IMG/VR virus record: IMGVR_UViG_3300019761_000095
Span: 1-22,900 of that record
Source: a virus
Reading direction: 5' to 3' (one strand)
Length of the DNA: 22,900 bases
Shown here one piece after another: positions 12,362 to 20,426 of this stretch. The position numbers and the translations under genes were made by a program. Positions within the stretch are counted from its first letter, which is position 1. Every line of letters starts with the position of its first letter. The notes beneath the pieces are model-generated. The model was given only the letters and a program-made list of their open reading frames with translations. It was not told where the DNA came from and did no database searches.

Positions 12362-15300
12362 TTATTGAACCTACCTGTTCTTGTATTTTCTGCTATATTT
12401 GATGAATGATGATTATTATCTTCTCTCATTTTTCTAACTTCATTCTTTAAAGATTGGATCTCTTGTAAAAGTTTTTTCATATGCAGTGGATCATTTTTAA
12501 GTGGTACGATAAGTTCATCATGACTTTCTTCACCAATATGACCAAAAACTCCACCTTGTCCACCTTTTATTAATCCACCTTCTGCAAATGCTGTATATTT
12601 TTTATTATTTAAATACTCATCAGAGTTTAAAAATCCGCTTGATATTTCAGCTCGTGTTAAATCACTACTTGTCCAATAGTCAACACCTGTTAACTCTCCT
12701 TCTCTTCCTAAAATATCTTGATATAAGCTTCTTACATATTGTTCTCTTTCAGATAACACAGGTTCGTTTGTAGGTATTCTTGTGTTAGAAGAAGTTGTTG
12801 AATTTGTAACTAGAGATTTTCCTATATCACTGAGTTGAGCTAGTAATGACTCATAAGTCATCCTTGTATTTTCTTCGATCTCTGCTAAATAATCTATTTG
12901 AGTTCTAGTATCTATTTCTAAATCTTCTAATTGATTAGCAGCTGATAACTGAGCATAAGTCATATCTGCAGTACTCGTAAATAGATCAGTATTATTAAAG
13001 ATATTTGAGCTTGATACCAAGTCTTTTATTACAGATGCATATCCATCCTCATCTGTTATATCAAAATCTTTAGCAGTATTTAAAGTAGTATAAAATTTAG
13101 CTAAAGACACATCTGCTGTTTGACTATATCCACGTAACTTATCTATTGTTGTTTCTAAAGATGTAAATACACCTTCAAGTGTAGAAATTGAATCTGCATA
13201 TTCATTTGTTTGTTCAATAATAGATTTATTAGCTGACAATAACTCAGCTTCTGCATCTGTTAAACCAACTGTATCAGAAGCTAACTTTTCAAATAGTGAA
13301 GATAATTCTTCTATATTTGTTGCAACATCTACACCCAAATTTGAAGCCATATCTCCTAATAACTCTTCATCGTTTTTAAAACTATCTACAAAAGAGTTTA
13401 TATTATTAACAGAAGTCTCCATCGCTTCTGCTACTAGTTCAAAGCTATCCATGCTATTGATAAGCTCCCTAAGTCCTTTATCGTTTGTTTCGTATGCTGT
13501 TCCAAGTTGTGTGTTTAGCTTATAAAGTGTATCTTGTTGTTTTAAGAAATCTTTAGGATTTGTAGAAAATAAACTTTCTAATTCTGCATTAGTAAAACTG
13601 TTTTCTAATTCTCTAATAAGAGAAATATTTTCTTCTATAAAAGACGAGAAGCTTTTATCCCCTATAAGAGAAGATACAGTTTCGTATGCTTTTTTAGTTT
13701 CTAGTTCTGCATATTTACTAGTATTTGTTATAGAGTCAAACATATCCTCTACATCTTCTTTATAGTCAACTAAACTTTCCAAAGAGCCGAAAGAACCTTT
13801 TGCAAAATCCGCCATTAGGTTCTGCATTTCAAAAATTCTCTCTACACCTAAAAGCTTATTTTCTTCGGCTGTATTATTTCCGCTACCCCAATTTACGAGA
13901 AATCCTGCATTGTTGTCGAAAAGTACACCGACATATCGCAAGAAGTCCTCATTACTTTGAATTAAATCTTTGTTTAATCTTGCGTCTTGTTCCCCTTTAA
14001 TACCATCTTCTCTTTCTGTAGAAGTCCATAAGTCTGCACCAAATTTACTATTTAGATTGTCGAAAAGTTTTAAATAATTTTCCCATTGTTCAGGTGTTTC
14101 ATATCTCGATACTAATCGACCTTGAAGCCCTTTTTCTTCTCTAAAATCTGAAGTCATTTCATTTATGTATGTAGCCATAGCATAGTCATATTCTACTTTT
14201 GTTTTTTCGATTGTCAGTTGTTCTGCACTACCATTTTTCTTAATCGCTTCCAACAGGTCTATTTGGATATCCGCTTTTTCTAACATAGGCTCAAAATGGT
14301 TATCTATTCCGACTTGATTTATTTCAGATTGTGGAACTTTAGGAGCAGAACCACCTCCACCACCACTAGCTCCAATTTGTCCTAGCAATCCACCAACAGC
14401 TGCCATAGTTAAAGGTACTGTTACAAGATTTAAAGGATAAGGATCACCCCATGCTCTAATAACAGCACGTACACCTTGTACTACTGCTAAACCTTGCTCG
14501 GCAGCAATTGCAACTTTAGCTGCTGTTGAACTTTGTTCCCCATAGCTTGAAACTGCAGCAGAAAGATTTGAAAATGCTCCGATATAACTATCCATTTCAC
14601 TTTCTCTTATTTTTGATTGTGTAGCATCAAATTCAGATGATGCTTTTTTTTCTTTATATACATCTCCATTTGCTTCAAGGTATGCTTTTGCATATTTCTT
14701 TTGTGCTTTTAAATCTGCACTTTCACGTTTCTTTTTGTCTTTATCTATATCAGAAAATGATTTTCCAGCTTGAAGTAATGCTCCACTTACTCCTTTGATG
14801 TTTGTAGCCCAGCGATCACTACTATCTGCTAAAGAGGATTGCAAGTCAAGTAAATCAGTCATAGAGTCCATACTATCAAGATTTGCTATTTCTAATTCTG
14901 CTTCTATTTTTATCTTTTTTGCACTTATAATACTTATTTCATTAATCAATGCATCATCTACTAGATCTAATTGCACTTGAGTATGTAATGGATTTAAAGC
15001 TACAGTATCTCTTAAATTTGCATACTTTAAAGATACTTCATAAAATGGATCATCTTCTATAGTTATATTTAATGATTGTTCTATAGTAGTTAATTTATCC
15101 TGCTGAGCGTAAAACTCTTTAGCTGCACTATCCATAGTTGTTTTTATGCTTAGTTTTACAGTTTTATCTGTATTTTTATTTGAAGATGAACCTACTAAAG
15201 AATCTTTGTTTTTTTCTGAGTCTTCTATTAATTCACTTCTTTTTTTAATAAGTTTAGTAAGCTCTTCATTTAATTCTTTAATATTCTTTTTATAATGAGT

Positions 15301-16290
15301 TTCGCCAAATATTCTACCATTCCCTAAATCTTCAAAAAAAGAACCTTTTATTTTGCTGTTATTTTCAGACAGAGCTCTTGTTACATCTGCAATTTTATTT
15401 TCTACATCATCAAGTGTTTTAAGATCTGCTGGTTCAGCAAACCAATATTTCAATAATTTTACATCTTTATTTAAATCATCTAAAAATCCAGATAATTCTT
15501 TTGCACCTTCTTTAACATCTTCAAATATATCTTCAGTCATAGTTCCAGCTAATTGATCCCAAGAATTTGTAAGATTTGATACAGCGACATTCATTGTATC
15601 TGCTGCTTTAAATTGACTTAGTCTATCTTCTAAAAGTTTTACTACATCATCAGATTCTTTTAAAGCTTGATTTGTAAGACCAAGTCCACTTAAAAATCTC
15701 CCTAAGTCGCTATTTGCTAGAACAGTTCCAGTTGCAAGTCCATCAACACCAGCAAGAAGTGAATTAAATTCTATTTCTGCACTACCTGCTGCTATTGACA
15801 TCTTTTTTGTGATATTTATCATCTCACTATTTGATGCACCTGCTTTTTTCATAGATACATACATAGCTTTATAAATTTGGTTTGTTTGATTTAAAGAATG
15901 TGGAGTATCTGCATTTATCTTTTGTAAATCTTTTACAGATTTTGTAGCTTCTATAGTTGCTAATGAGTATTTATCTGTTAAAGTTAAGTGTTTTCCAAGA
16001 GCTGAAATATTTGAGCTAGTAGCAACAGTAAGAGCTGTAAGCCCTTGAGTTGATTGTTCTAAAGAATTATTAAAAGAAAATCCACTTTTTATAGCAAATT
16101 CAAATGCTTCTTTGATTAGATATATAGAACCTACACCAGCAGCAATACCACCGAGACTTTTTGTAACATCTTTTATCCCTATAGATGCAGATTTGGTTTT
16201 AGTATTTAATGTATCAAATTCATCACCGACAACTTTTACAGCACCTGTATCTTTGTCAACTTTAATTTTGATTTTTAATTCTTTATTCAT
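12358..16290 (-). CDS. Tail tape measure protein
   Basis: 1310 aa, the longest gene, placed after the tail chaperones as in all long-tailed phages. It starts with a charged segment and G-G-I-A-A-G-V-G-S helix (about 48-56). Alternating coiled-coil helices follow, with a central hydrophobic stretch near 610-650 (L-V-T-V-P-L-T-M-A-A-V-G-G-L-L-G) and a glycine-rich linker. Near 1180-1227 is a DUF4214-like unit (Y-V-R-S-L-Y-Q-D-I-L-G-R-E). The C-terminus has F-A-E-G-G-L-I-K-G and G-H-I-G-E-E-S-H-D-E-L-I-V-P-L, standard for tape measures. At roughly 1.5 angstroms per residue the tail would be about 190-200 nm. AAAAGGTGATAG is the ribosome site. It sets tail length and is ejected into the cell envelope at infection. 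Confidence 0.92.
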   Translation of the reverse strand: MNKELKIKIKVDKDTGAVKVVGDEFDTLNTKTKSASIGIKDVTKSLGGIAAGVGSIYLIKEAFEFAIKSGFSFNNSLEQSTQGLTALTVATSSNISALGKHLTLTDKYSLATIEATKSVKDLQKINADTPHSLNQTNQIYKAMYVSMKKAGASNSEMINITKKMSIAAGSAEIEFNSLLAGVDGLATGTVLANSDLGRFLSGLGLTNQALKESDDVVKLLEDRLSQFKAADTMNVAVSNLTNSWDQLAGTMTEDIFEDVKEGAKELSGFLDDLNKDVKLLKYWFAEPADLKTLDDVENKIADVTRALSENNSKIKGSFFEDLGNGRIFGETHYKKNIKELNEELTKLIKKRSELIEDSEKNKDSLVGSSSNKNTDKTVKLSIKTTMDSAAKEFYAQQDKLTTIEQSLNITIEDDPFYEVSLKYANLRDTVALNPLHTQVQLDLVDDALINEISIISAKKIKIEAELEIANLDSMDSMTDLLDLQSSLADSSDRWATNIKGVSGALLQAGKSFSDIDKDKKKRESADLKAQKKYAKAYLEANGDVYKEKKASSEFDATQSKIRESEMDSYIGAFSNLSAAVSSYGEQSSTAAKVAIAAEQGLAVVQGVRAVIRAWGDPYPLNLVTVPLTMAAVGGLLGQIGASGGGGGSAPKVPQSEINQVGIDNHFEPMLEKADIQIDLLEAIKKNGSAEQLTIEKTKVEYDYAMATYINEMTSDFREEKGLQGRLVSRYETPEQWENYLKLFDNLNSKFGADLWTSTEREDGIKGEQDARLNKDLIQSNEDFLRYVGVLFDNNAGFLVNWGSGNNTAEENKLLGVERIFEMQNLMADFAKGSFGSLESLVDYKEDVEDMFDSITNTSKYAELETKKAYETVSSLIGDKSFSSFIEENISLIRELENSFTNAELESLFSTNPKDFLKQQDTLYKLNTQLGTAYETNDKGLRELINSMDSFELVAEAMETSVNNINSFVDSFKNDEELLGDMASNLGVDVATNIEELSSLFEKLASDTVGLTDAEAELLSANKSIIEQTNEYADSISTLEGVFTSLETTIDKLRGYSQTADVSLAKFYTTLNTAKDFDITDEDGYASVIKDLVSSSNIFNNTDLFTSTADMTYAQLSAANQLEDLEIDTRTQIDYLAEIEENTRMTYESLLAQLSDIGKSLVTNSTTSSNTRIPTNEPVLSEREQYVRSLYQDILGREGELTGVDYWTSSDLTRAEISSGFLNSDEYLNNKKYTAFAEGGLIKGGQGGVFGHIGEESHDELIVPLKNDPLHMKKLLQEIQSLKNEVRKMREDNNHHSSNIAENTRTGRFNK

Positions 16291-16322
16291 CTACTATCAC
16301 CTTTTCTACCACTATATGGCGA

Positions 16323-16354
16323 TACTACTAAATCTTAAAAAGATTTATGTAGTA
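16323..16354 (-). other. Hairpin containing the GT stop codon
   Basis: On the minus strand TACTAC (16354-16349), a bulged A, and TAAATCTT (16347-16340) pair with AAGATTTA and GTAGTA (to 16323) around a TTT loop. The GT stop codon TAA (16347-16345) opens the upper stem. No T-run follows, so it is not an ordinary terminator. It could adjust translation or mRNA level between the chaperone and the tape measure. Confidence 0.45.
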
Positions 16355-16898
16355 CTATTAACTTTACTTAGTATTCTTTTCATGATTTTATATATATCTA
16401 TAGAATCAAACTTATATTTTTTACAATAATCTTTAACTATCTCATAGCTTATCTCTACCCCAAATCCATTGTTTTTTAGAGATGTTTGATATATATCAAA
16501 CAAAATATATTCATAATTAGTTTCTAACTCATACGAAAATATTCCGTTATCTTTTCCAAGTGTTTTTATGTAAGCTATGACACTCTTTATGCTTTCTTCT
16601 TGAGCTTTCCCATCTCTTCATCACAAAGATTTATGAAGTCATAAAAATTTCCATTTTCTTCATAAAATTCTTTTACTGCTTCAATCTCTTCTTTTTCACC
16701 TTTGAAATTATCAAAAAATTGTTTAAATGATAATTCATCAATTTCATACATCTTTGTACCTGGTGCTTTTGACAATTTTTTCATCTCTTTAATTTGTTTT
16801 GTAACTTTTTCAAAGTATGTGAATTTTAATTTTTTACTATCTAATTCGATCTCTACATCTATAAATTTTCTTGTGTTTTTATCTAATTTTAAGTTCAT
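16345..16898 (-). CDS. Tail assembly chaperone GT, made by -1 frameshift
   Basis: Reading starts as protein G, slips back one base at G GGA AAG (16611-16605) after Lys98, and continues in a frame without its own start codon: A-Q-E-E-S-I-K-S-V-I-A-Y-I-K, and on to the TAA at 16347-16345. This adds 86 residues and gives about 184 aa. The extension is open, helical and charged (I-S-Y-E-I-V-K-D-Y-C-K-K-Y). The slippery heptamer is the one used by lambda for gpGT, and position and direction match: after the tail tube, before the tape measure. GT would bind the tape measure and recruit tube protein during assembly. The frameshift itself is predicted, not measured. Confidence 0.8.
16587..16898 (-). 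CDS. Tail assembly chaperone G
   Basis: 103 aa, cytoplasmic assembly factor not expected in the virion. The N-terminus is beta-rich (M-N-L-K-L-D-K-N and I-D-V-E-I-E-L-D), the rest helical and acidic (K-G-E-K-E-E-I-E-A-V-K-E-F-Y). It ends C-D-E-E-M-G-K-L-K-K-K-A. The gene sits between tail tube and tape measure, the fixed place of G-type chaperones. AAAGGA precedes the ATG. A canonical slippery sequence near the 3' end diverts part of the ribosomes to make GT, while most should stop at 16589-16587. Confidence 0.8.
   Translation of the reverse strand: MNLKLDKNTRKFIDVEIELDSKKLKFTYFEKVTKQIKEMKKLSKAPGTKMYEIDELSFKQFFDNFKGEKEEIEAVKEFYEENGNFYDFINLCDEEMGKLKKKA
16605..16611 (-). promoter_or_regulatory. 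Programmed -1 ribosomal frameshift site
   Basis: On the minus strand the codons read ATG-GGA-AAG-CTC, giving G-GGA-AAG in the exact X-XXY-YYZ phase. After slippage both tRNAs re-pair on GGG and AAA. Six codons later the zero frame stops, while the -1 frame stays open for 86 codons. Confidence 0.8.
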
Positions 16899-16909
16899 CT
16901 TTTAATCCT

Positions 16910-17479
16910 TTACGCTTTTGCCATGAAGTATTCTTTGAAATGAGAATCTTCAGTATCTAATTTAACTATTTCACAATCAAAACCAACAGTTGCATGTTTT
17001 TCTGCAAAATAATCTCTAACATCTCCACTAGGAGTGATAAAAGCATGATGTATTTCAAGCACAGGGTTTTTAGATCCTGATAAGTTCTTACCAATAATTC
17101 TAATTTTTCCTTCTACTTTTGCAATCGTTCCACCTTTTATCACATCAAGTGTAGTTTCTACTGTTGCTGTTGTTCCATCTGGTAAAGTATCTCCAATAGC
17201 AAAAACTTCAGTTCCAACTGTACCAAACATAGCCATCGCCATATTGTCTTTACTCATGTTTTGTGTTGTAAATGCTGTAGTTGCTTTTGTTTCAGTAAGT
17301 ACTTTGTCTACTTGCTTTTTTACACCTTCATCTTTACTATAACCATCAGCATAAGTATTTGATATTTTTAAAGTTGCTGTTTGCACCTCTCCAATAGCTA
17401 CAAATGGTTCATAACCAGTACCATTGTAAAGTGCTAATTCAACCGTTCCACCACCTATATATCTTTCTATATCTGCCAT
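16910..17479 (-). CDS. Major tail tube protein (non-contractile type)
   Basis: 189 aa, beta-rich. It starts M-A-D-I-E-R-Y-I-G-G-G-T-V-E-L-A-L-Y, then G-E-V-Q-T-A-T-L-K-I-S (31-41). A middle segment T-T-A-F-T-T-Q-N-M-S-K-D-N-M-A-M-A-M-F-G is typical of siphoviral tube proteins, and I-H-H-A-F-I-T-P-S-G-D-V near the C-terminus also recurs in this family. No sheath gene lies beside it, supporting a non-contractile tail. Stop and start overlap with the gene before (TAATG), and G follows 11 bases later. It polymerises as rings around the tape measure to form the DNA channel. Confidence 0.8.
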   Translation of the reverse strand: MADIERYIGGGTVELALYNGTGYEPFVAIGEVQTATLKISNTYADGYSKDEGVKKQVDKVLTETKATTAFTTQNMSKDNMAMAMFGTVGTEVFAIGDTLPDGTTATVETTLDVIKGGTIAKVEGKIRIIGKNLSGSKNPVLEIHHAFITPSGDVRDYFAEKHATVGFDCEIVKLDTEDSHFKEYFMAKA

Positions 17480-17673
17480 TATTTATCCTTTTTATCTATT
17501 TGAGTTGTTGTAGCTTTTTGTTCTTCAACTAATTCAACAGCTTCATTTTCTACTAAAATATCTGCTGTTGTTTTAAGTACTTCCATAGTTTTACCTATTG
17601 GTACCAATTTTTGATTTTCATCTCTAACACCTTTTGGGTTTAGAACTTTTACGGTTACTTTTTCGTTTGCCAT
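17479..17673 (-). CDS. Small phage head-tail region protein
   Basis: 64 aa. Beta-rich with a pattern seen in small phage proteins near capsid genes: V-T-V-K-V-L-N-P-K-G-V, then K-L-V-P-I-G-K-T, then L-V-E-N-E-A-V-E-L-V-E-E. This matches small barrel-like proteins that I recall but cannot name safely. AAAGGAT precedes ATG 17673. It is coupled to the tail tube gene by TAATG. A minor head or connector role is likely from position only. Confidence 0.6.
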   Translation of the reverse strand: MANEKVTVKVLNPKGVRDENQKLVPIGKTMEVLKTTADILVENEAVELVEEQKATTTQIDKKDK

Positions 17674-17683
17674 CTAATATCCT

Positions 17684-17896
17684 TTAAAATATGATTTTTT
17701 TTAAGAACTCAATAAGTCCTATTTGTTGAATTATTGCTAGTGTAACACCACCAATAATCCAGTTTTTAATCGCTGCTATATTTTTAGAAAAAGAACTAAA
17801 AGATTCTGTTAATGTTTTGTTTGATTCTTTGAGTTCTTTTATCTCTAGAGCATGATGTTCTTGTGTAACTTCAAGCTTTATAATTCGTTCTTCCAT
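17684..17896 (-). CDS. XhlA-like holin-associated membrane protein
   Basis: 70 aa from ATG 17896 (a GTG codon directly before it is less likely, because ATG overlaps the previous stop as TGATG). The first 45 residues are a charged heptad helix (I-K-L-E-V-T-Q-E-H-H-A-L-E-I-K-E-L-K). A single membrane segment follows at about 45-62 (W-I-I-G-G-V-T-L-A-I-I-Q-Q-I-G-L-I), then a short charged end. This is the build of XhlA/haemolysin-type proteins that help holins. Its place among connector genes rather than in a lysis cassette is odd. A structural or assembly role is an alternative. Confidence 0.65.
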   Translation of the reverse strand: MEERIIKLEVTQEHHALEIKELKESNKTLTESFSSFSKNIAAIKNWIIGGVTLAIIQQIGLIEFLKKIIF

Positions 17897-18195
17897 CACA
17901 CACCTCTTACTTCACATTCAATATGAAATGCTTCTTTTTTCTTTCCATTTTCAAAAAAAGTATCACTTTTTAATAACTTCATTCCATCATTATTTTGAAC
18001 ATGATTTTTTACAAATTTATTATAAAGCTCTTCATTATTTTCTTCATATAAAAAAATAGCTATAAATACTACTTCTTTACATGCCGTTTTGATAGTTGTT
18101 CTTTTTTGCGTAAAAAGTGTGAAGTCTGTTGTATGTGTACTTACAATACTTTTGATAGCATTTCTAGCTTCATCTTCATTTATATACTGTCCCAC
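17896..18195 (-). CDS. Phage connector-region protein (possible tail terminator)
   Basis: 99 aa, starting at GTG 18195, inside the end of the previous gene (16-base overlap). No in-frame ATG fits. Features are T-Q-K-R-T-T-I-K-T-A-C-K-E-V-V-F-I-A-I-F-L-Y-E-E (29-52) and C-E-V-R-G-V at the end. The position between a connector and the tube suits a tail terminator or head closure protein, but no diagnostic motif is seen. Confidence 0.55.
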   Translation of the reverse strand: MGQYINEDEARNAIKSIVSTHTTDFTLFTQKRTTIKTACKEVVFIAIFLYEENNEELYNKFVKNHVQNNDGMKLLKSDTFFENGKKKEAFHIECEVRGV

Positions 18196-18518
18196 AACAT
18201 CTCACTTTCATCATCATTATTTGTTTTATTTAATGCACTATTGGCACGATTGAGCCAATACTCTTGAAACTTCTTTACGTCTTTAAATGTCTCAAGAGAT
18301 TCGGCATACTCTTCAGCTCGACTTTGCATCTCAATAAAAAGTAATGGAGCAAGATAATATAAAGACTTAGAACCTATAACTTCAATTTGTTGTATCTCTT
18401 CATCAAAAGTAATATGATTATAATCCCATATTGCACGATTAAGATGTGGAGTTATATCTGTATCTTCTAAGCTCAAAGGGAATAAACCCTTTAAATCTTC
18501 TATATTTACTGATTCCAT
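18180..18518 (-). CDS. Head completion / head-tail connector protein
   Basis: 112 aa, helical: M-E-S-V-N-I-E-D-L-K-G-L-F-P, then T-P-H-L-N-R-A-I-W-D-Y (24-34), then A-P-L-L-F-I-E-M-Q-S-R-A-E-E-Y and a tryptophan-containing C-terminal helix. This helical layout resembles adaptor proteins that dock under the portal, and it follows the capsid gene by 11 bases, the place of P2 gpL and related proteins. It is too short for a P2 gpM-type small terminase. The identification rests on position and general fold. Confidence 0.6.
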   Translation of the reverse strand: MESVNIEDLKGLFPLSLEDTDITPHLNRAIWDYNHITFDEEIQQIEVIGSKSLYYLAPLLFIEMQSRAEEYAESLETFKDVKKFQEYWLNRANSALNKTNNDDESEMLWDSI

Positions 18519-18529
18519 AATTGTACTTT

Positions 18530-19441
18530 TTACGCTGCTACAAATGTCACTAAAGTTACATATTTATGAATATCAAATTCATAATCACAGTACACAACAA
18601 ATTTATATCTTAAACAAGAAAGTTCATTGTCATACCATCTCGTTCTCTCAATTTGATTTGAGATTCCAAAGACCATATTTTTAGGAACTGTGGCTAGAAA
18701 TTCGCCAGTTTTCATATTTTCATTTGGTTTGAGTTTGTACCCCATAAATGAGTTAATTCCACCATTTATTAAAGCTCCACTATTTGGATAAGCTTCAGAT
18801 ACTTCTAATTGATAAGCATCATAATCAACTGCACTTAGATAAATAACAGCTTTTCCACCTTTACAATCTTCATGAATATTTTCAACTACTTTTTGAAGTT
18901 GTGCAGCCACCTCTGTTTCAGATGTAGTTACTTTTTTAGAATCAGAGCTATCTTTTGCAATTTGCACCCAACCTTTGGCTAATTCTTCAAATTCTGCTGT
19001 AGATGCTGCATTATCATCTGTACCAACAATTCCTAAATAATCTAAATCATTCATAAATGCAACAGCAAAACTTGCAAACTGCTCTGTATCAAAGTTTGGA
19101 TTATCTTTGTTATCATTTAAAGTATCTTGTAAAATTCTTGCATTTAAAGATACACCTTTACTCATATCAAGATTACACCCAATTTTTCCAAGTTTTTTCA
19201 TAGCAGCTGTAGATGGAGCAGTTCCACTTATATGTCTACTTAATACACCTTTTGCAATATCATAAGTGCTTCTTTCTTTTGTAAGTTTAGAAGAGATATC
19301 TACTGTTACATCTTTTAGGATAGATTGTCTATCTACAATAGCTTTAATAAATGTTCTTGCTTGTTGTGGTGTAAGATTTCCACTGAGTGTTACATCTTGT
19401 GGTGTTGTGTTTGCTTTTAAAATATCTGTTAAATTTTGCAT
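18530..19441 (-). CDS. Major capsid protein, P2 gpN-like (HK97 fold)
   Basis: 303 aa. The first 20 residues resemble a processed N-terminal tail. The body has L-D-Y-L-G-I-V-G-T (about 133-141), A-K-G-W-V-Q-I-A-K (compare V-G-W-L-Q in P2 gpN as I recall it), and a C-terminal block W-Y-D-N-E-L-S-C-L-R-Y-K-F-V-V-Y-C-D-Y-E, parallel to the gpN end. The start overlaps the stop of the protease/scaffold gene (TAATG), as expected for coupled head assembly. It forms the icosahedral shell after scaffold removal. Confidence 0.8.
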   Translation of the reverse strand: MQNLTDILKANTTPQDVTLSGNLTPQQARTFIKAIVDRQSILKDVTVDISSKLTKERSTYDIAKGVLSRHISGTAPSTAAMKKLGKIGCNLDMSKGVSLNARILQDTLNDNKDNPNFDTEQFASFAVAFMNDLDYLGIVGTDDNAASTAEFEELAKGWVQIAKDSSDSKKVTTSETEVAAQLQKVVENIHEDCKGGKAVIYLSAVDYDAYQLEVSEAYPNSGALINGGINSFMGYKLKPNENMKTGEFLATVPKNMVFGISNQIERTRWYDNELSCLRYKFVVYCDYEFDIHKYVTLVTFVAA

Positions 19442-20268
19442 TATAAAATTCCTTCTATTGAATTTGCTTTTTCTACATCAGTTTTAGCTGGTGTGTCATC
19501 TTGTTTACTTTTTTTAAGCTTTTCTACTAGCTCACCATTTTCTTTTTCTAAATCTTCAATCTTTTGATTTAAAGGTTTAACACTTTTTTCTATCTCTTCT
19601 TTGATAGTTTTCTCTACATCTTCTTTTTTCAACTCTTCCCCTTCTTGTGATTTGTGTATATTTGCTTCATCGTTATAAACATGACCACTTATTTCTACTG
19701 AAGTTCTTCCAAATATTTTTTTGAACATATTTAAAACATCATCCATAGAAAAACTTTTTTCATCTGCTTTTGATACTTCAGGTTCTATTTTCGTAGCAGT
19801 TCCAGCCATAGAGATACCAGCTATCTCTCCTGTTTTTGCTTGTTCTTTAAGAACATCATCTTCAAGCTGAATTGCTACAGCCCAAGAACCTAAAGCTTCT
19901 TCAGGAAAAATAGAATCATTTTCTTTGATGATCCAGCTCTCAGCAATAAATGCTTTTTCATTATTGAAACTATGCGATTTGTCTACATTTGTAGTGTTTT
20001 TTGATTTCATAAAGTTATATGCTGCTTTTATGATTTCATCTGCATCTGTATACTCTCCATCAGTATCTACTTGATTTGGAGCATAAACTACACCATATAT
20101 CACACCTTTTTCATCATCAGTTTTAGAAATTTTTATTTGATGTTGATGTAATGGATCGTTCTCACTCGACTTATAAATGATATCTTTCCCATTTGCTCCA
20201 GCTTTCACTAAAGATATATGTGTAATAGATATATCAGTAAGTTTAGTTGCTTTCTTTTTATCTGACAT
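19441..20268 (-). CDS. XkdF-type capsid protease fused to scaffold domain
   Basis: 275 aa. Residues 10-160 match the XkdF-like serine protease: T-D-I-S-I-T-H-I-S-L-V-K-A-G-A-N-G, then V-Y-A-P-N-Q-V-D-T-D-G, D-K-S-H-S-F with His99, and A-G-I-S-M-A-G with Ser153; Asp70 or a neighbour could complete the triad. Residues about 210-260 form an acidic coiled coil (K-I-E-D-L-E-K-E-N-G-E-L-V-E-K-L-K-K), the scaffold. Function and order correspond to P2 gpO, although the sequence is closer to XkdF. The product directs shell assembly inside the prohead and then cleaves itself and the capsid tail. GAAAGGA precedes ATG 20268. Confidence 0.85.
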   Translation of the reverse strand: MSDKKKATKLTDISITHISLVKAGANGKDIIYKSSENDPLHQHQIKISKTDDEKGVIYGVVYAPNQVDTDGEYTDADEIIKAAYNFMKSKNTTNVDKSHSFNNEKAFIAESWIIKENDSIFPEEALGSWAVAIQLEDDVLKEQAKTGEIAGISMAGTATKIEPEVSKADEKSFSMDDVLNMFKKIFGRTSVEISGHVYNDEANIHKSQEGEELKKEDVEKTIKEEIEKSVKPLNQKIEDLEKENGELVEKLKKSKQDDTPAKTDVEKANSIEGIL

Positions 20269-20297
20269 CGTGTTCCTTTCTTTAAATTTACTCCACT

Positions 20298-20306
20298 ATT
20301 ATGACA
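20298..20306 (-). promoter_or_regulatory. Probable late promoter (extended -10) for the capsid-tail operon
   Basis: On the minus strand TG-T-CATAAT (20306-20298), with predicted start near 20291 and a leader of about 23 bases to ATG 20268. No consensus -35 is present, as expected for an activator-dependent late promoter. The 158-base divergent region holds CACTC (20324-20328) and GAGTG (20345-20349) as inverted arms that could bind an activator. Confidence 0.4.
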
Positions 20307-20426
20307 ATTTCAAAACTTTAAAACACTCCATATATGAGTATTTAGAGTGATTAAAAAAATCTTTTATATTAGTATTGGGTATCTGAACCTTAAAAGGTTT
20401 ATGTGGTATGAAATGAAGGGAATTTG

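Noticed and set aside
16112-16429. 105-aa plus-strand frame opposite the tape measure start.
   Set aside because: It is a shadow of the tape measure and GT frames, without ribosome site or recognisable domain; the same applies to the other frames opposite the late operon (for example 11460-11672, 13800-14000, 15353-15556).
1239-20388. The 10-mer GGTATCTGAA occurs at about 1239 (mini-ORF leader) and 20378 (portal leader).
   Set aside because: Flanking sequence does not match and a single shared 10-mer in AT-rich DNA of this length is plausibly chance.
20281-20426. P2 Ogr-type activator boxes in the capsid/portal divergent region.
   Set aside because: No TGTTGC-type dyad is present; only short CACTC/GAGTG arms are seen.
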